Part shown: positions 1 through 6,776 of the stretch, piece by piece
Numbering within the stretch: the stretch's first letter is position 1
Layout: each line of letters starts with the position of its first letter
Assembly (NCBI GenBank): GCA_046757725.1
Contig: JBHHYU010000099.1
Coordinates: 1-10,412 of the forward strand
Length of the DNA stretch: 10,412 bases
Direction: 5' to 3'
Source of the DNA: JBHHYU01 sp046757725
GTDB lineage: Bacteria > Desulfobacterota > Binatia > UBA9968
Translations under genes and position numbers: made by a program
Notes under the pieces: model-generated
The model's input: only the letters and a program-made list of their open reading frames with translations
Database searches by the model: none
What the model was told of the DNA's origin: nothing

Positions 1-150
1 CCCCATCCACGGCTCGGTCTAACTCGTCTCCCCTTCGCCTCACCCCTTACCTCTCCCGTGTTACGTCGTACGTCTTACGAATAACCCCTCACGCCTTACC
101 TTTCATGTCCTGTGTCCTATGTCCTATGTCTTACGTCCTATGTCGTATTT
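1..150. repeat. Degenerate heptamer repeat array, left copy
   Basis: This gene-free stretch is C/T-rich and holds tandem copies of a degenerate 7-bp unit, TCNTAYG. Units run from about 66 to 79 (TCGTACG, TCTTACG) and from 108 to 149 (TCCTGTG, TCCTATG twice, TCTTACG, TCCTATG, TCGTATT). Between the two runs, at 85-100, lies the phrase cccctcacgccttacc. The same 16 bases occur at 1159-1174, again directly in front of a heptamer array. No ORF with credible protein features uses this DNA. The array ends about 50 bases before the promoter of the toxin-antitoxin operon. The biological role is unknown. Confidence 0.8.
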
Positions 151-203
151 GGTCGGCATGGTCCGTCCGGAGAGCGGGGAGCGAGATCACCTCAGCATTG
201 TCC

Positions 204-231
204 TTGACAAATTGGGATACAATAATACAAT
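204..231 (+). promoter_or_regulatory. Sigma-70 promoter of the toxin-antitoxin operon
   Basis: A perfect -35 hexamer TTGACA (204-209) is followed after 16 bases by TACAAT (226-231), a 5/6 match to the -10 consensus. Transcription would start near 238, about 44 bases before the first gene. GAGAC elements at 234, 244 and 284 overlap or follow the expected start site and are candidate operator half-sites. The call rests on motif match and position only. Confidence 0.65.
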
Positions 232-281
232 TAGAGACTAATTGAGACGCTTTCATCTTTTGACAAAAGGAGATAACAGTT

Positions 282-623
282 TTGAGACTAATGACGATTC
301 CAGAGGCCTGTGAGCGGGTCCGGGTTTCCCGGGCAACCCTGTACAAACTCATCAAGCGAGGGGCCCTCCCCTTGGTGAAGATTGGAGGGAAGTCTCTGAT
401 CGCAGAAGACGCCCTCCAGAAACTGATCGGGGCTGCGTCCACATCGAAAGGGGCGGAAGACCAGGGGTGGATGGAATACTACGAGCAACTCCTTCGTCTT
501 GGCCTTGCGACCCACGAAAGTCGTCAGGCGATTCTGGCACCCACGTTCACTGACTTTATCCCCATCGAGGTGATAGGCAAGCCAGCCTCGGAGCTGATCA
601 TCGAAGAGCGGGCAGAGCGCTAA
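282..623 (+). CDS. HTH (excisionase/MerR-like) antitoxin-type DNA-binding protein
   Basis: A 113-residue protein. Residues about 4-40 form a helix-turn-helix of the excisionase/HTH_17 type, with the typical pattern SRATLYKLIKRGALPLVKIGG. The middle is charged and helical. The last 20 residues (PIEVIGKPASELIIEERAER) resemble the toxin-binding tail of Phd/VapB-type antitoxins. The protein probably binds its own promoter and neutralises the PIN protein encoded one base downstream. A TTG start at 282 is chosen because AGGAG at 268-272 lies 9 bases upstream. The alternative ATG at 291 lies 18 bases from it, so the start is not certain. Identification as an antitoxin is inference from the tail and the PIN neighbour. 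A plain transcription factor is the alternative. Confidence 0.8.
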   Translation: MRLMTIPEACERVRVSRATLYKLIKRGALPLVKIGGKSLIAEDALQKLIGAASTSKGAEDQGWMEYYEQLLRLGLATHESRQAILAPTFTDFIPIEVIGKPASELIIEERAER

Positions 624-624
624 A

Positions 625-1077
625 GTGTCTGTGTATTTCTTTGACGCCAGCGCCATTGTGAAACGCTACCTGCTGGAAGCCGGAAGCGAATGGGTAAGAC
701 AGATCATCGCCCATGAGCAGCCTCGGATCTTCATCTCCGCACTTTCCGGCGCTGAGGTGTTCTCCGCCATTATGCGAAAGGGGCGGACCAGGGAAGTCAC
801 CCTTTCAGAACGGGACAAGGCCCTCAGCGTGTTTCGTCAGGAGTTCACCACGCGCTACGCCGTGCTCCCGCCAGGATCCGGGGTGATCCAGAAGGCCATG
901 GATTTACTCCTCACCTCTCCGCTTCGAGCCTATGACGCGGTGCAGCTGGCCAGCGTCCTTGTGCTCCCGCCGCCTCCTCACGGGACAAATCTCATCTTTG
1001 TGTCGGCTGACGAGGGGCTCTTGAGTGTCACAAAGCAACTCGGACTTCTCACTGAAAATCCAAACCTTCACACGTAA
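625..1077 (+). CDS. PIN-domain ribonuclease toxin, VapC-like
   Basis: A 150-residue single-domain PIN protein, the usual length for VapC-family toxins. VapC toxins are metal-dependent endoribonucleases, often cutting tRNA or rRNA. The acidic residues expected in the active site are visible: D7 in YFFDAS, E44 in GAEVFSA, D104 in RAYDAVQLAS and D129 in FVSADEGLL, so the enzyme looks intact. The GTG start at 625 follows the TAA of the upstream gene after one base, which suggests translational coupling and antitoxin-first expression. A second GTG at 631 is an alternative start. A proline run (residues 115-118) sits before the last strand, where most relatives have a short loop. RNA target unknown. 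Confidence 0.88.
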   Translation: MSVYFFDASAIVKRYLLEAGSEWVRQIIAHEQPRIFISALSGAEVFSAIMRKGRTREVTLSERDKALSVFRQEFTTRYAVLPPGSGVIQKAMDLLLTSPLRAYDAVQLASVLVLPPPPHGTNLIFVSADEGLLSVTKQLGLLTENPNLHT

Positions 1078-1158
1078 GCTTGTGTGGGAGGGGGCGCGTG
1101 GAACCGGACGTTGTTGCCTAGGTTGAATAACTCTGATCTGGTCTGTCTTGCCTCCCTG

Positions 1159-1251
1159 CCCCTCACGCCTTACCCTTCACGTCCTATGTCCTACGTCCTA
1201 TGTTGTACGTCGTATGTCTGATGTCGTATGTCGTACGTTTTATGTCTCATG
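1159..1251. repeat. Degenerate heptamer repeat array, right copy
   Basis: The phrase cccctcacgccttacc (1159-1174) is identical to 85-100. After it come ten consecutive heptamers from 1182 to 1251, mostly TCNTAYG: TCCTATG, TCCTACG, TCCTATG, TTGTACG, TCGTATG, TCTGATG, TCGTATG, TCGTACG, TTTTATG, TCTCATG. Left and right copies are in the same orientation about 1,074 bases apart and bracket the toxin-antitoxin operon. There are no terminal inverted repeats or transposase, so a mobile element cannot be claimed. Confidence 0.85.
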
Positions 1252-1358
1252 CGGGCAAGCTTCCGCCATAGTTGCATGGGAAATGTCCTTTCCCCAACCT
1301 GTTCTCCCGGCCATCGATATTTGGTCGCTGGTCAGAAAGTTATCCTGGCATGTGGTTT

Positions 1359-1385
1359 TAAAGGCCGTTTATGATGCGACCTTTA
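1359..1385 (-). terminator. Hairpin downstream of the ligase gene, possible terminator
   Basis: TAAAGGCCG (1359-1367) and CGACCTTTA (1377-1385) can form a 9-bp stem with one G-U pair (in the minus-strand RNA) and a 9-base loop, 31 bases past the ligase stop codon. No T-run follows on either strand, so this is not a canonical intrinsic terminator. It may protect a 3' end or act with Rho. Confidence 0.3.
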
Positions 1386-1416
1386 GCGAGTCCTACCCGT
1401 TACGATCCGACAAGGG

Positions 1417-4400
1417 CTATTTTCGCCCGCTGGCTTCTTTTCCGGCGTTGGCTTCCATCTTTCGTTTCAGCGCTTCGTAGCGTTTCTTGTAACCTGCATT
1501 GTCCGGCGCGAGCTTGACTGCACGAGCATAGGCCTTCTCCGCAGCAAAAAAGCGATAGCGCGCCTCCTCGGCCACCGCGAGATAGAAAAAGGCGTTTGCC
1601 GAGCGCGGGTCAACATGGGCTGCTTTACCAAAGTAGTGCGCGGACCGGTCAAAACTGTGCTCTTGCAGGTAGATAACCCCCAGACGAAAAAGCGCGCTGA
1701 AAGATGACGGATAAAGATCGACTCCACTCAACAGGGCCGACTTTTCTACCGTGGTATCCCCGACCCTCTGTGCCGTTCGGGCCAAAGAGAGATAGAGGGG
1801 AAAGGGGTCGGTCCCTTTTTTTGAGGCATCCAGCACTACGGCCCTGGCGGAGCCTAAAGCGGTCTTCACTTCCGCAGCATCTTTCGCCGTTTTGGCCGCT
1901 TCGGCCTGTGCGAGATAAAGTGAAAAGGCATCGGCGCCCTTTTTGATCCCTTCAGAGACTACCTTAGTGACACTCTCCAGCTCGCCCTCGGGGGCGTAGA
2001 TGAGCGTTGCGAGGTAACTGTATGGCCGCAAATCCCGGGGGGTAACCGAACTCGCCTGACGGAACAGCCTCTCGGCCTTTTCTCCTTTCCCGGCCCTCAC
2101 ATAGGCCAAACCGGCCTTGAGGAGATATTCGCTCTTCATCTTCGGTTCTGGATGGCGGGCGGCGCCTTTCTCATAGAGCCGTGCCTCATCGGAGAAACGG
2201 CGCAGGCCGGCATAAAAACCCGCCATGCCGGCTAGAGCCTCGACACTCCCTGAACGGAGCGACCTCTTAAAACCCTCCTCCACCGCCTCTTGCTCGGCCG
2301 TAGAAAGCCAGGGCAATAGCCTGCCTCGCAGATAAAAGTGGGTGCCAAGAGACGGAGAATCAAAGACCGAACGGGCCATCTCCTTCAGCCCCTCTTCTTT
2401 CCTTCCCTGCTGGATAAGAACGGCCGCATAGAGATCTCGCGTATAGGGGTTGGTGGGCTCCAGCCAGACAGCGGCTGCGAGTTCTTTCAACTGCCGGGAG
2501 CGCGGGGCCCTATCCGCGAGCAGCCGAAGCAAAGAGAGATGGCCCGAGGGGCGGGCGGGATAGGAGAGTACCAGCTCCCTGGCCTCCCCCAGGGATGCCG
2601 GTTTTTTCGTATTATGAGGATACGCGATACCCGTCCCTTGATCAAAAACAGCAACAAGCAATAGGAACGCAATCACACCAACGGCTGCAGGGAGAAAAGC
2701 CGGGAGGCGGGAGGCGGGAGGCGTGCGGCTGATCTCCAATCCCCGGTGGCTAATGACCGGCGCAGCCATTCGCAGCGCCAGGGCTAAAAACAGAGTGAAG
2801 AGAAAGGCGTTGGCCGGGATCTGAAGACTGAAATCAAAGAGCTCATGAAAGGCGAGCACCCCAAAGGCGGAGAGAAGCGCGGCAAGCAGGTGGAAATCCT
2901 TTACCGGGGATCTCTTGACTCCGAAGAAGATCCTTTTACCACACTGCCAAAAAAACCAGAGGAGAAGGCCGAAGCCCACAAGCCCCGCCTCGCTGAGCAA
3001 CTGGACGTAATCGTTGTGAGCCTCACGGTAGAAGTCGGGGGACCAGGGAGGGCGCTCGTACCGGGGAAAGAGCTCCGGCCAGGCGCCGAGGCCCACCCCG
3101 AAAACGGGAAAGTCGCGAACCATTCCGAGAGAGTCCTGCCATACCGAGGACCGGCCCCTCAACACGGAACCGTGCATGACCGTCTCTTCCAACCGTGTAT
3201 CCACCTGTCCCCTGCCCTCGGAACCAACAAAGAAAAGGCTCAGGACAACGAGCAGACAAAGGCCGGCCAGAGAAAGGCGCAGGGTAAACATCCGATGCCT
3301 GCTGAGGAGGGAAGGCCTTCTCTCCTCGGGCAACCGGATAAACAACCAGAGAAGGATGGCGCCGGATAGAAGTACGCCGGTCCACCCGGCACGGGAAAGG
3401 CTAAGGAGTATGCCACAGAAAATAACGAAGGCGCCAAAGGCACAGATCATCCGAAAGGGTTTCTCCATATCCTTGGGCATCGTGGATGTTCGAAAGAGGG
3501 CCCCTACCAGGGCCAAGGGAAAGATGACGGAGAGGTAGTTGGCAAAATGGTCGGGATTGACAAAGGGGCCGGATGCGCGCGGGGCCGCCCCAAGCTGCGG
3601 GGCCCCCCAGTCATAGGGCACAAAAAACCAGAGAATCTTGCCGTTCCAGTCGAAACGCTCTATGAAACCCACCACGGCAACGAGAAGCCCGCTCAGAAGC
3701 ACCATAAGCAAGACTGAGCGAAAGAAGCGTTGTTCGGCGGAAAGCTGGGAACCACCGAGTTTTGGATTTCGGAATTCGGATTGCGAACCGGACCTACCAA
3801 AGGGGTAGAGCAGCACAAGAAAGAAAAGCGATGCGTAGGCGATGAACTTGAACAGCGCCGTCCTGGTGAGGGACGGGGCAATGGAGAGGGGGAGCCAGGA
3901 TGAAGGGGTGAGGCGTGAGGATTGACCGGTGGGGGGTGAAGAGTCAGGCACGGGGGCTGAGGGGGAAGAACCGGAAAAAGGTATGGGTGCCCCATGACGA
4001 ACCTCGTCGGGAGTGGGAAGAAGGGCCGGTCGCGAGTCGGGTGAGGCGTCAGGCTTCAGTCGCGAGATGTGAGAGAGGTCCGCATAGGGAACACGCTGGG
4101 GCCAGCCGGGAAGGCTCTTGCTGTAAAGCTCATGGGTTGAGGGCGAGAACCAACCCAGGAGAGACGGCGGAAGTGGCAAGAGCTGAAAGAGTCCAAAGAT
4201 AAGAAAAAGCAACAGAGGTAAGGAGTAGCCGGTCACCCAGGAGCGGGAAGGAGTGTGGGGACCGGTGGCGACTTTGGCCATCCACACGATCACCAGGAGA
4301 AATACGGTCCCCTCCATAAGGGAGAAGGCCCAGGGGTGAACGGCGCCGAAGGCTAGAGGGGTAAAAAAAACGAGGAATAAGATTCCTCCGGTAACGACGC

Positions 4401-4419
4401 GATCACACCAGATGGCCAT
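1417..4419 (-). CDS. O-antigen ligase/Wzy-type polymerase with C-terminal TPR domain
   Basis: A 1000-residue inner-membrane protein. About a dozen hydrophobic segments span residues 8-600. The Wzy_C/O-antigen-ligase signature lies near residues 435-490, with FPVFGVGLGAWPELFPRY and then the HNDY motif (H468), where family members carry catalytic or substrate-binding residues. Residues about 620-1000 are TPR-like helical pairs ending with NAFFYLAVAEEARYRFFAAEKAY. The likely role is polymerisation, or transfer, of lipid-linked sugar repeats at the periplasmic face, with the TPR part binding partners. The ATG lies 3 bases after the kinase stop, so it is the last gene of the operon. Odd points: a low-complexity Pro/Ser insertion (about 119-174), a second (209-225), and a heptamer repeat near 565-573. 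Polymerase versus ligase cannot be decided from sequence. Confidence 0.88.
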   Translation of the reverse strand: MAIWCDRVVTGGILFLVFFTPLAFGAVHPWAFSLMEGTVFLLVIVWMAKVATGPHTPSRSWVTGYSLPLLLFLIFGLFQLLPLPPSLLGWFSPSTHELYSKSLPGWPQRVPYADLSHISRLKPDASPDSRPALLPTPDEVRHGAPIPFSGSSPSAPVPDSSPPTGQSSRLTPSSWLPLSIAPSLTRTALFKFIAYASLFFLVLLYPFGRSGSQSEFRNPKLGGSQLSAEQRFFRSVLLMVLLSGLLVAVVGFIERFDWNGKILWFFVPYDWGAPQLGAAPRASGPFVNPDHFANYLSVIFPLALVGALFRTSTMPKDMEKPFRMICAFGAFVIFCGILLSLSRAGWTGVLLSGAILLWLFIRLPEERRPSLLSRHRMFTLRLSLAGLCLLVVLSLFFVGSEGRGQVDTRLEETVMHGSVLRGRSSVWQDSLGMVRDFPVFGVGLGAWPELFPRYERPPWSPDFYREAHNDYVQLLSEAGLVGFGLLLWFFWQCGKRIFFGVKRSPVKDFHLLAALLSAFGVLAFHELFDFSLQIPANAFLFTLFLALALRMAAPVISHRGLEISRTPPASRLPAFLPAAVGVIAFLLLVAVFDQGTGIAYPHNTKKPASLGEARELVLSYPARPSGHLSLLRLLADRAPRSRQLKELAAAVWLEPTNPYTRDLYAAVLIQQGRKEEGLKEMARSVFDSPSLGTHFYLRGRLLPWLSTAEQEAVEEGFKRSLRSGSVEALAGMAGFYAGLRRFSDEARLYEKGAARHPEPKMKSEYLLKAGLAYVRAGKGEKAERLFRQASSVTPRDLRPYSYLATLIYAPEGELESVTKVVSEGIKKGADAFSLYLAQAEAAKTAKDAAEVKTALGSARAVVLDASKKGTDPFPLYLSLARTAQRVGDTTVEKSALLSGVDLYPSSFSALFRLGVIYLQEHSFDRSAHYFGKAAHVDPRSANAFFYLAVAEEARYRFFAAEKAYARAVKLAPDNAGYKKRYEALKRKMEANAGKEASGRK
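2702..2722. repeat. Three tandem GGGAGGC heptamers inside the ligase gene
   Basis: Three exact copies of GGGAGGC (plus strand) lie at 2702-2708, 2709-2715 and 2716-2722. They encode the Pro/Arg-rich segment near residues 566-573, just before the last membrane segment. Three units equal 21 bases, so frame is kept. Loss or gain of one unit would shift the frame before the TPR domain. Confidence 0.85.
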
Positions 4420-4422
4420 CTT

Positions 4423-6771
4423 CTATTTCGTCACATGCTCGTCCTGTTGATAATAGGCGTGGTAGTAGCGGTAGTAATAAGGATAGTCTCCTCTGTGCAG
4501 ATTGACCCGGTTCAGCACCACACCCAGGATCTTGGCATGAGCGCTCAGCAGGCGGGAGCGAACATCTCTGACCGCCTGCTTGGGGGTTTTTGGACCGTCC
4601 ACGACGAGCAGCACGCCGTCTACCAGGGTCGCCATGAGCAGGGCATCACTCACCGGCATCAGCGGAGAGGAATCAATGAGGACACAGTCGAAACGCTTCT
4701 GGAGACCGACGAGGATCTCGTGCATCCTTCTCGATCCCAGAAGCTCGGCCGGGTTTGGAGGAATGGTGCCGCTGCTGATAAAAAAGAGATTTTCCGTCGG
4801 CGTGCTCCTGGTGACCATATTTTCCAGATCCATTCGCCCGGTCAGGAGCTCCGTGAGACCGATCCCGTTACTCATTCCCAGCAGTCTATGGCAGCTTGGG
4901 CGGCGCAGATCGGCATCCAGCACCAGAACCCGAAAACCCATCTGAGCGAAGACGATAGAGGTGTTGACGGTGGTGGTGGTCTTTCCTTCATTGCTTGCCG
5001 CGCTGGCGAAGAGAATGCTTTTAGGCGGCCCGCCGGCCTGAGAAAGCATGATGGCCGTTCTGATCGCCCTGTAGGACTCGGAAACGATGGAAAGCGGATG
5101 TTGAGAGACGACGAGGTCTTTGCCGGCGGCACCGTTTCCCGATTTAGAAGGCTGTTCGGTGATATGGCCGCGCGCCTTGCGACCATAACCATAACTTCCC
5201 CCGGCCACCTTCAAGAAATCAGGCACCACGCCTAGACTGGGAACGTGAAGGTAGGGCTCTACTTTTTCCGGAGTGAGGGTATTGTCCAGGTGGTCCAGGA
5301 AGAAAGCGAGGCCGGTTCCACCCGTAAGCCCAAGAATGAGGGCAAGGACCAGGCTCCGTGCCTTTCTAGGGCTGGAGGGTACGAGGGGGGGCTCGGCCCG
5401 ATCGATCACAGAGACATTGGATCCCCGGACCTCCGCCGCCACTCCCATCTCTTTCATGCGCTGCAGGACGCTGTCGTATAGCTGGCGGTTCGTGTCTACT
5501 TCCCGGGCCAAAATGGCATATTCCACCGCCGAGTCTTTTAACCCCAGGGCGGCCCTCTTTTGCTCCTCGAGCTTTGCTCGAAGTTTCTTTTCGTTCAGCT
5601 TGACTGCGGCATAGGATGACGTGATGCCTTTAACCTCGTTTCGCATCTCTCTCGAAAGGCGCCGACGGGTCTCCTTGACCTGAAACCTGAGCTTGTCCAG
5701 TGCGGGATAGCCCGGCTTGAACTCGCTTGCAAGTTTGGCGTACTTTCCCTCCAACTCCGCCAACTGGGTCTTGAGATTCTGTATGAGAGGGCTATTGATG
5801 ATGGCCGGAAGGGTATCATAGCTGCCCTTGCGGATGACCCGGACCTGGGCCTCAAGGGCGATCCTTTTAGCTTCGGCCCTGGTGAGACCCTTATTTAAAT
5901 CGCCCAGTCGATCCAGCACCAAGCTTCCTTTGTCGTCTATGGAAATGATTCCCTTGTCGCGGCGGTAGCTGTTCAGGGCAACCTCGGACTTTTCCACCCG
6001 CTCCTTCAGATCCAAGAGCTTCCCTTCCAGAAAACTCAACGCTTCCGAATTCGCTTTGGAACGCAAATCGACCCCATACCGAGAATAGGCTTCGGCATGG
6101 GCGTTGGCCAGGCGCGCGGAGAGGGCTTTATCAGGGGTGCTAAAGCTGATCTTGACCAGGCTGGTGCGCCGGACGGGTTGGATCTTCAAGCTACCAAGAT
6201 ACGTATCAACGCCTCGGGGCTCGATCCCAAAACGGCGGTCTTTATCAGTCTCTTCAGTCGGGGCAGCCGAGAAAAAGCTCCGCCAGCTCTCGGCCATGGT
6301 CATGGCCTCAGCCCAGAGACCGGCCACAAGGCCTTTCTTTCCCTCCGACCCTTCTTTCTTTCCGGTAAAGAAGCTATTATTCTCCAATCCCTCATGTCTG
6401 ATGACCCGGGCGGCAAGCCCACGACTCTTGAGGATCTCGTACTGGGTCCTGTAATAGTTGGCCTCCACTAAACTGGAAGATCCCGATAGGGCGTCTTGAA
6501 TGTTCAAGACCTGGGGAAGCTCGCGCTTAAGCAGAACAGTGGACTGAGCGGTGTAGATGGGAGTTTTTGTAAAAACAAAAAGGACCGTAGCCAGGAGAAC
6601 CACAAAGGTCGCGGCCAGGACAAGCCAGCGGTACTTTCTAACCACCCGCCAGTAGTCCCAAAAGCTGACATTCTCCTCCTCCACAGGGTTGTCAAGCAGG
6701 ATGGCCTCACCTGCCGGCGGGGAAAAGGTACGCTTGATGAAATAGGGGGATACTTCTTTTTTCTTCACCAT
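4423..6771 (-). CDS. Polysaccharide co-polymerase fused to BY-kinase (Wzz-Wzc type tyrosine autokinase)
   Basis: A 782-residue chain-length regulator and bacterial tyrosine kinase. A Wzz-type N-terminus has FWDYWRVVRKYRWL leading into membrane segment 1 (about 49-68). A long periplasmic part contains coiled coil (about 245-420). Membrane segment 2 (about 472-493) follows a PSSPRKAR motif. The cytoplasmic kinase has Walker A ASAASNEGKTTTT (K597), Walker A' VLVLDADLRRP (D619, D621) and Walker B VLIDSSP (D700). The C-terminus has a tyrosine cluster, YPYYYRYYHAYY, with eight Tyr as autophosphorylation targets. Wzc proteins control chain length and drive export with the Wza partner, encoded 5 bases upstream here. 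The usual P-G in Walker A is replaced by S-N. No clear ribosome-binding site is seen, so coupled translation is likely. Confidence 0.93.
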   Translation of the reverse strand: MVKKKEVSPYFIKRTFSPPAGEAILLDNPVEEENVSFWDYWRVVRKYRWLVLAATFVVLLATVLFVFTKTPIYTAQSTVLLKRELPQVLNIQDALSGSSSLVEANYYRTQYEILKSRGLAARVIRHEGLENNSFFTGKKEGSEGKKGLVAGLWAEAMTMAESWRSFFSAAPTEETDKDRRFGIEPRGVDTYLGSLKIQPVRRTSLVKISFSTPDKALSARLANAHAEAYSRYGVDLRSKANSEALSFLEGKLLDLKERVEKSEVALNSYRRDKGIISIDDKGSLVLDRLGDLNKGLTRAEAKRIALEAQVRVIRKGSYDTLPAIINSPLIQNLKTQLAELEGKYAKLASEFKPGYPALDKLRFQVKETRRRLSREMRNEVKGITSSYAAVKLNEKKLRAKLEEQKRAALGLKDSAVEYAILAREVDTNRQLYDSVLQRMKEMGVAAEVRGSNVSVIDRAEPPLVPSSPRKARSLVLALILGLTGGTGLAFFLDHLDNTLTPEKVEPYLHVPSLGVVPDFLKVAGGSYGYGRKARGHITEQPSKSGNGAAGKDLVVSQHPLSIVSESYRAIRTAIMLSQAGGPPKSILFASAASNEGKTTTTVNTSIVFAQMGFRVLVLDADLRRPSCHRLLGMSNGIGLTELLTGRMDLENMVTRSTPTENLFFISSGTIPPNPAELLGSRRMHEILVGLQKRFDCVLIDSSPLMPVSDALLMATLVDGVLLVVDGPKTPKQAVRDVRSRLLSAHAKILGVVLNRVNLHRGDYPYYYRYYHAYYQQDEHVTK

Positions 6772-6776
6772 TGAGA

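Larger units (their letters stand above)
1078..1416. other. Gene-free convergent intergenic region
   Basis: No credible gene lies between the PIN gene (plus strand) and the ligase gene (minus strand), which converge here. The stretch holds the right-hand heptamer array (1159-1251) and a hairpin at 1359-1385. An ATG-led frame across 1148-1480 is only a translation of the repeat and reads partly antisense to the ligase gene. The remainder shows no recognisable motif. Confidence 0.7.

Noticed and set aside
108..149. CRISPR array
   Set aside because: Units are 7 bases, contiguous and degenerate, with no unique spacers and no cas genes.
1069..1086. CACAC-N8-GTGTG hairpin at the PIN gene stop as an intrinsic terminator
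   Set aside because: The stem is only 5 bp and is followed by a G-rich stretch instead of a T-run.
1..1251. Composite transposon formed by the two repeat arrays
   Set aside because: There is no transposase, no terminal inverted repeats and no recognisable target-site duplication.
1148..1480. A 110-codon plus-strand frame beginning in the heptamer array
   Set aside because: Its first third is translated repeat and its end is antisense to the ligase C-terminus. No ribosome-binding site or protein motif is seen.
2845..3369. A 174-codon open frame on the plus strand inside the ligase gene
   Set aside because: It is antisense to the membrane region containing the HNDY motif. Its charged, low-complexity product (many E/K/P/G) looks like a shadow of hydrophobic codons.
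4435..5235. A 266-codon open frame on the plus strand, antisense to the kinase domain
   Set aside because: It lies wholly inside the strongly recognisable BY-kinase gene, shows no domain-like motifs and has a His/Gln/Arg-rich composition typical of an antisense reading.
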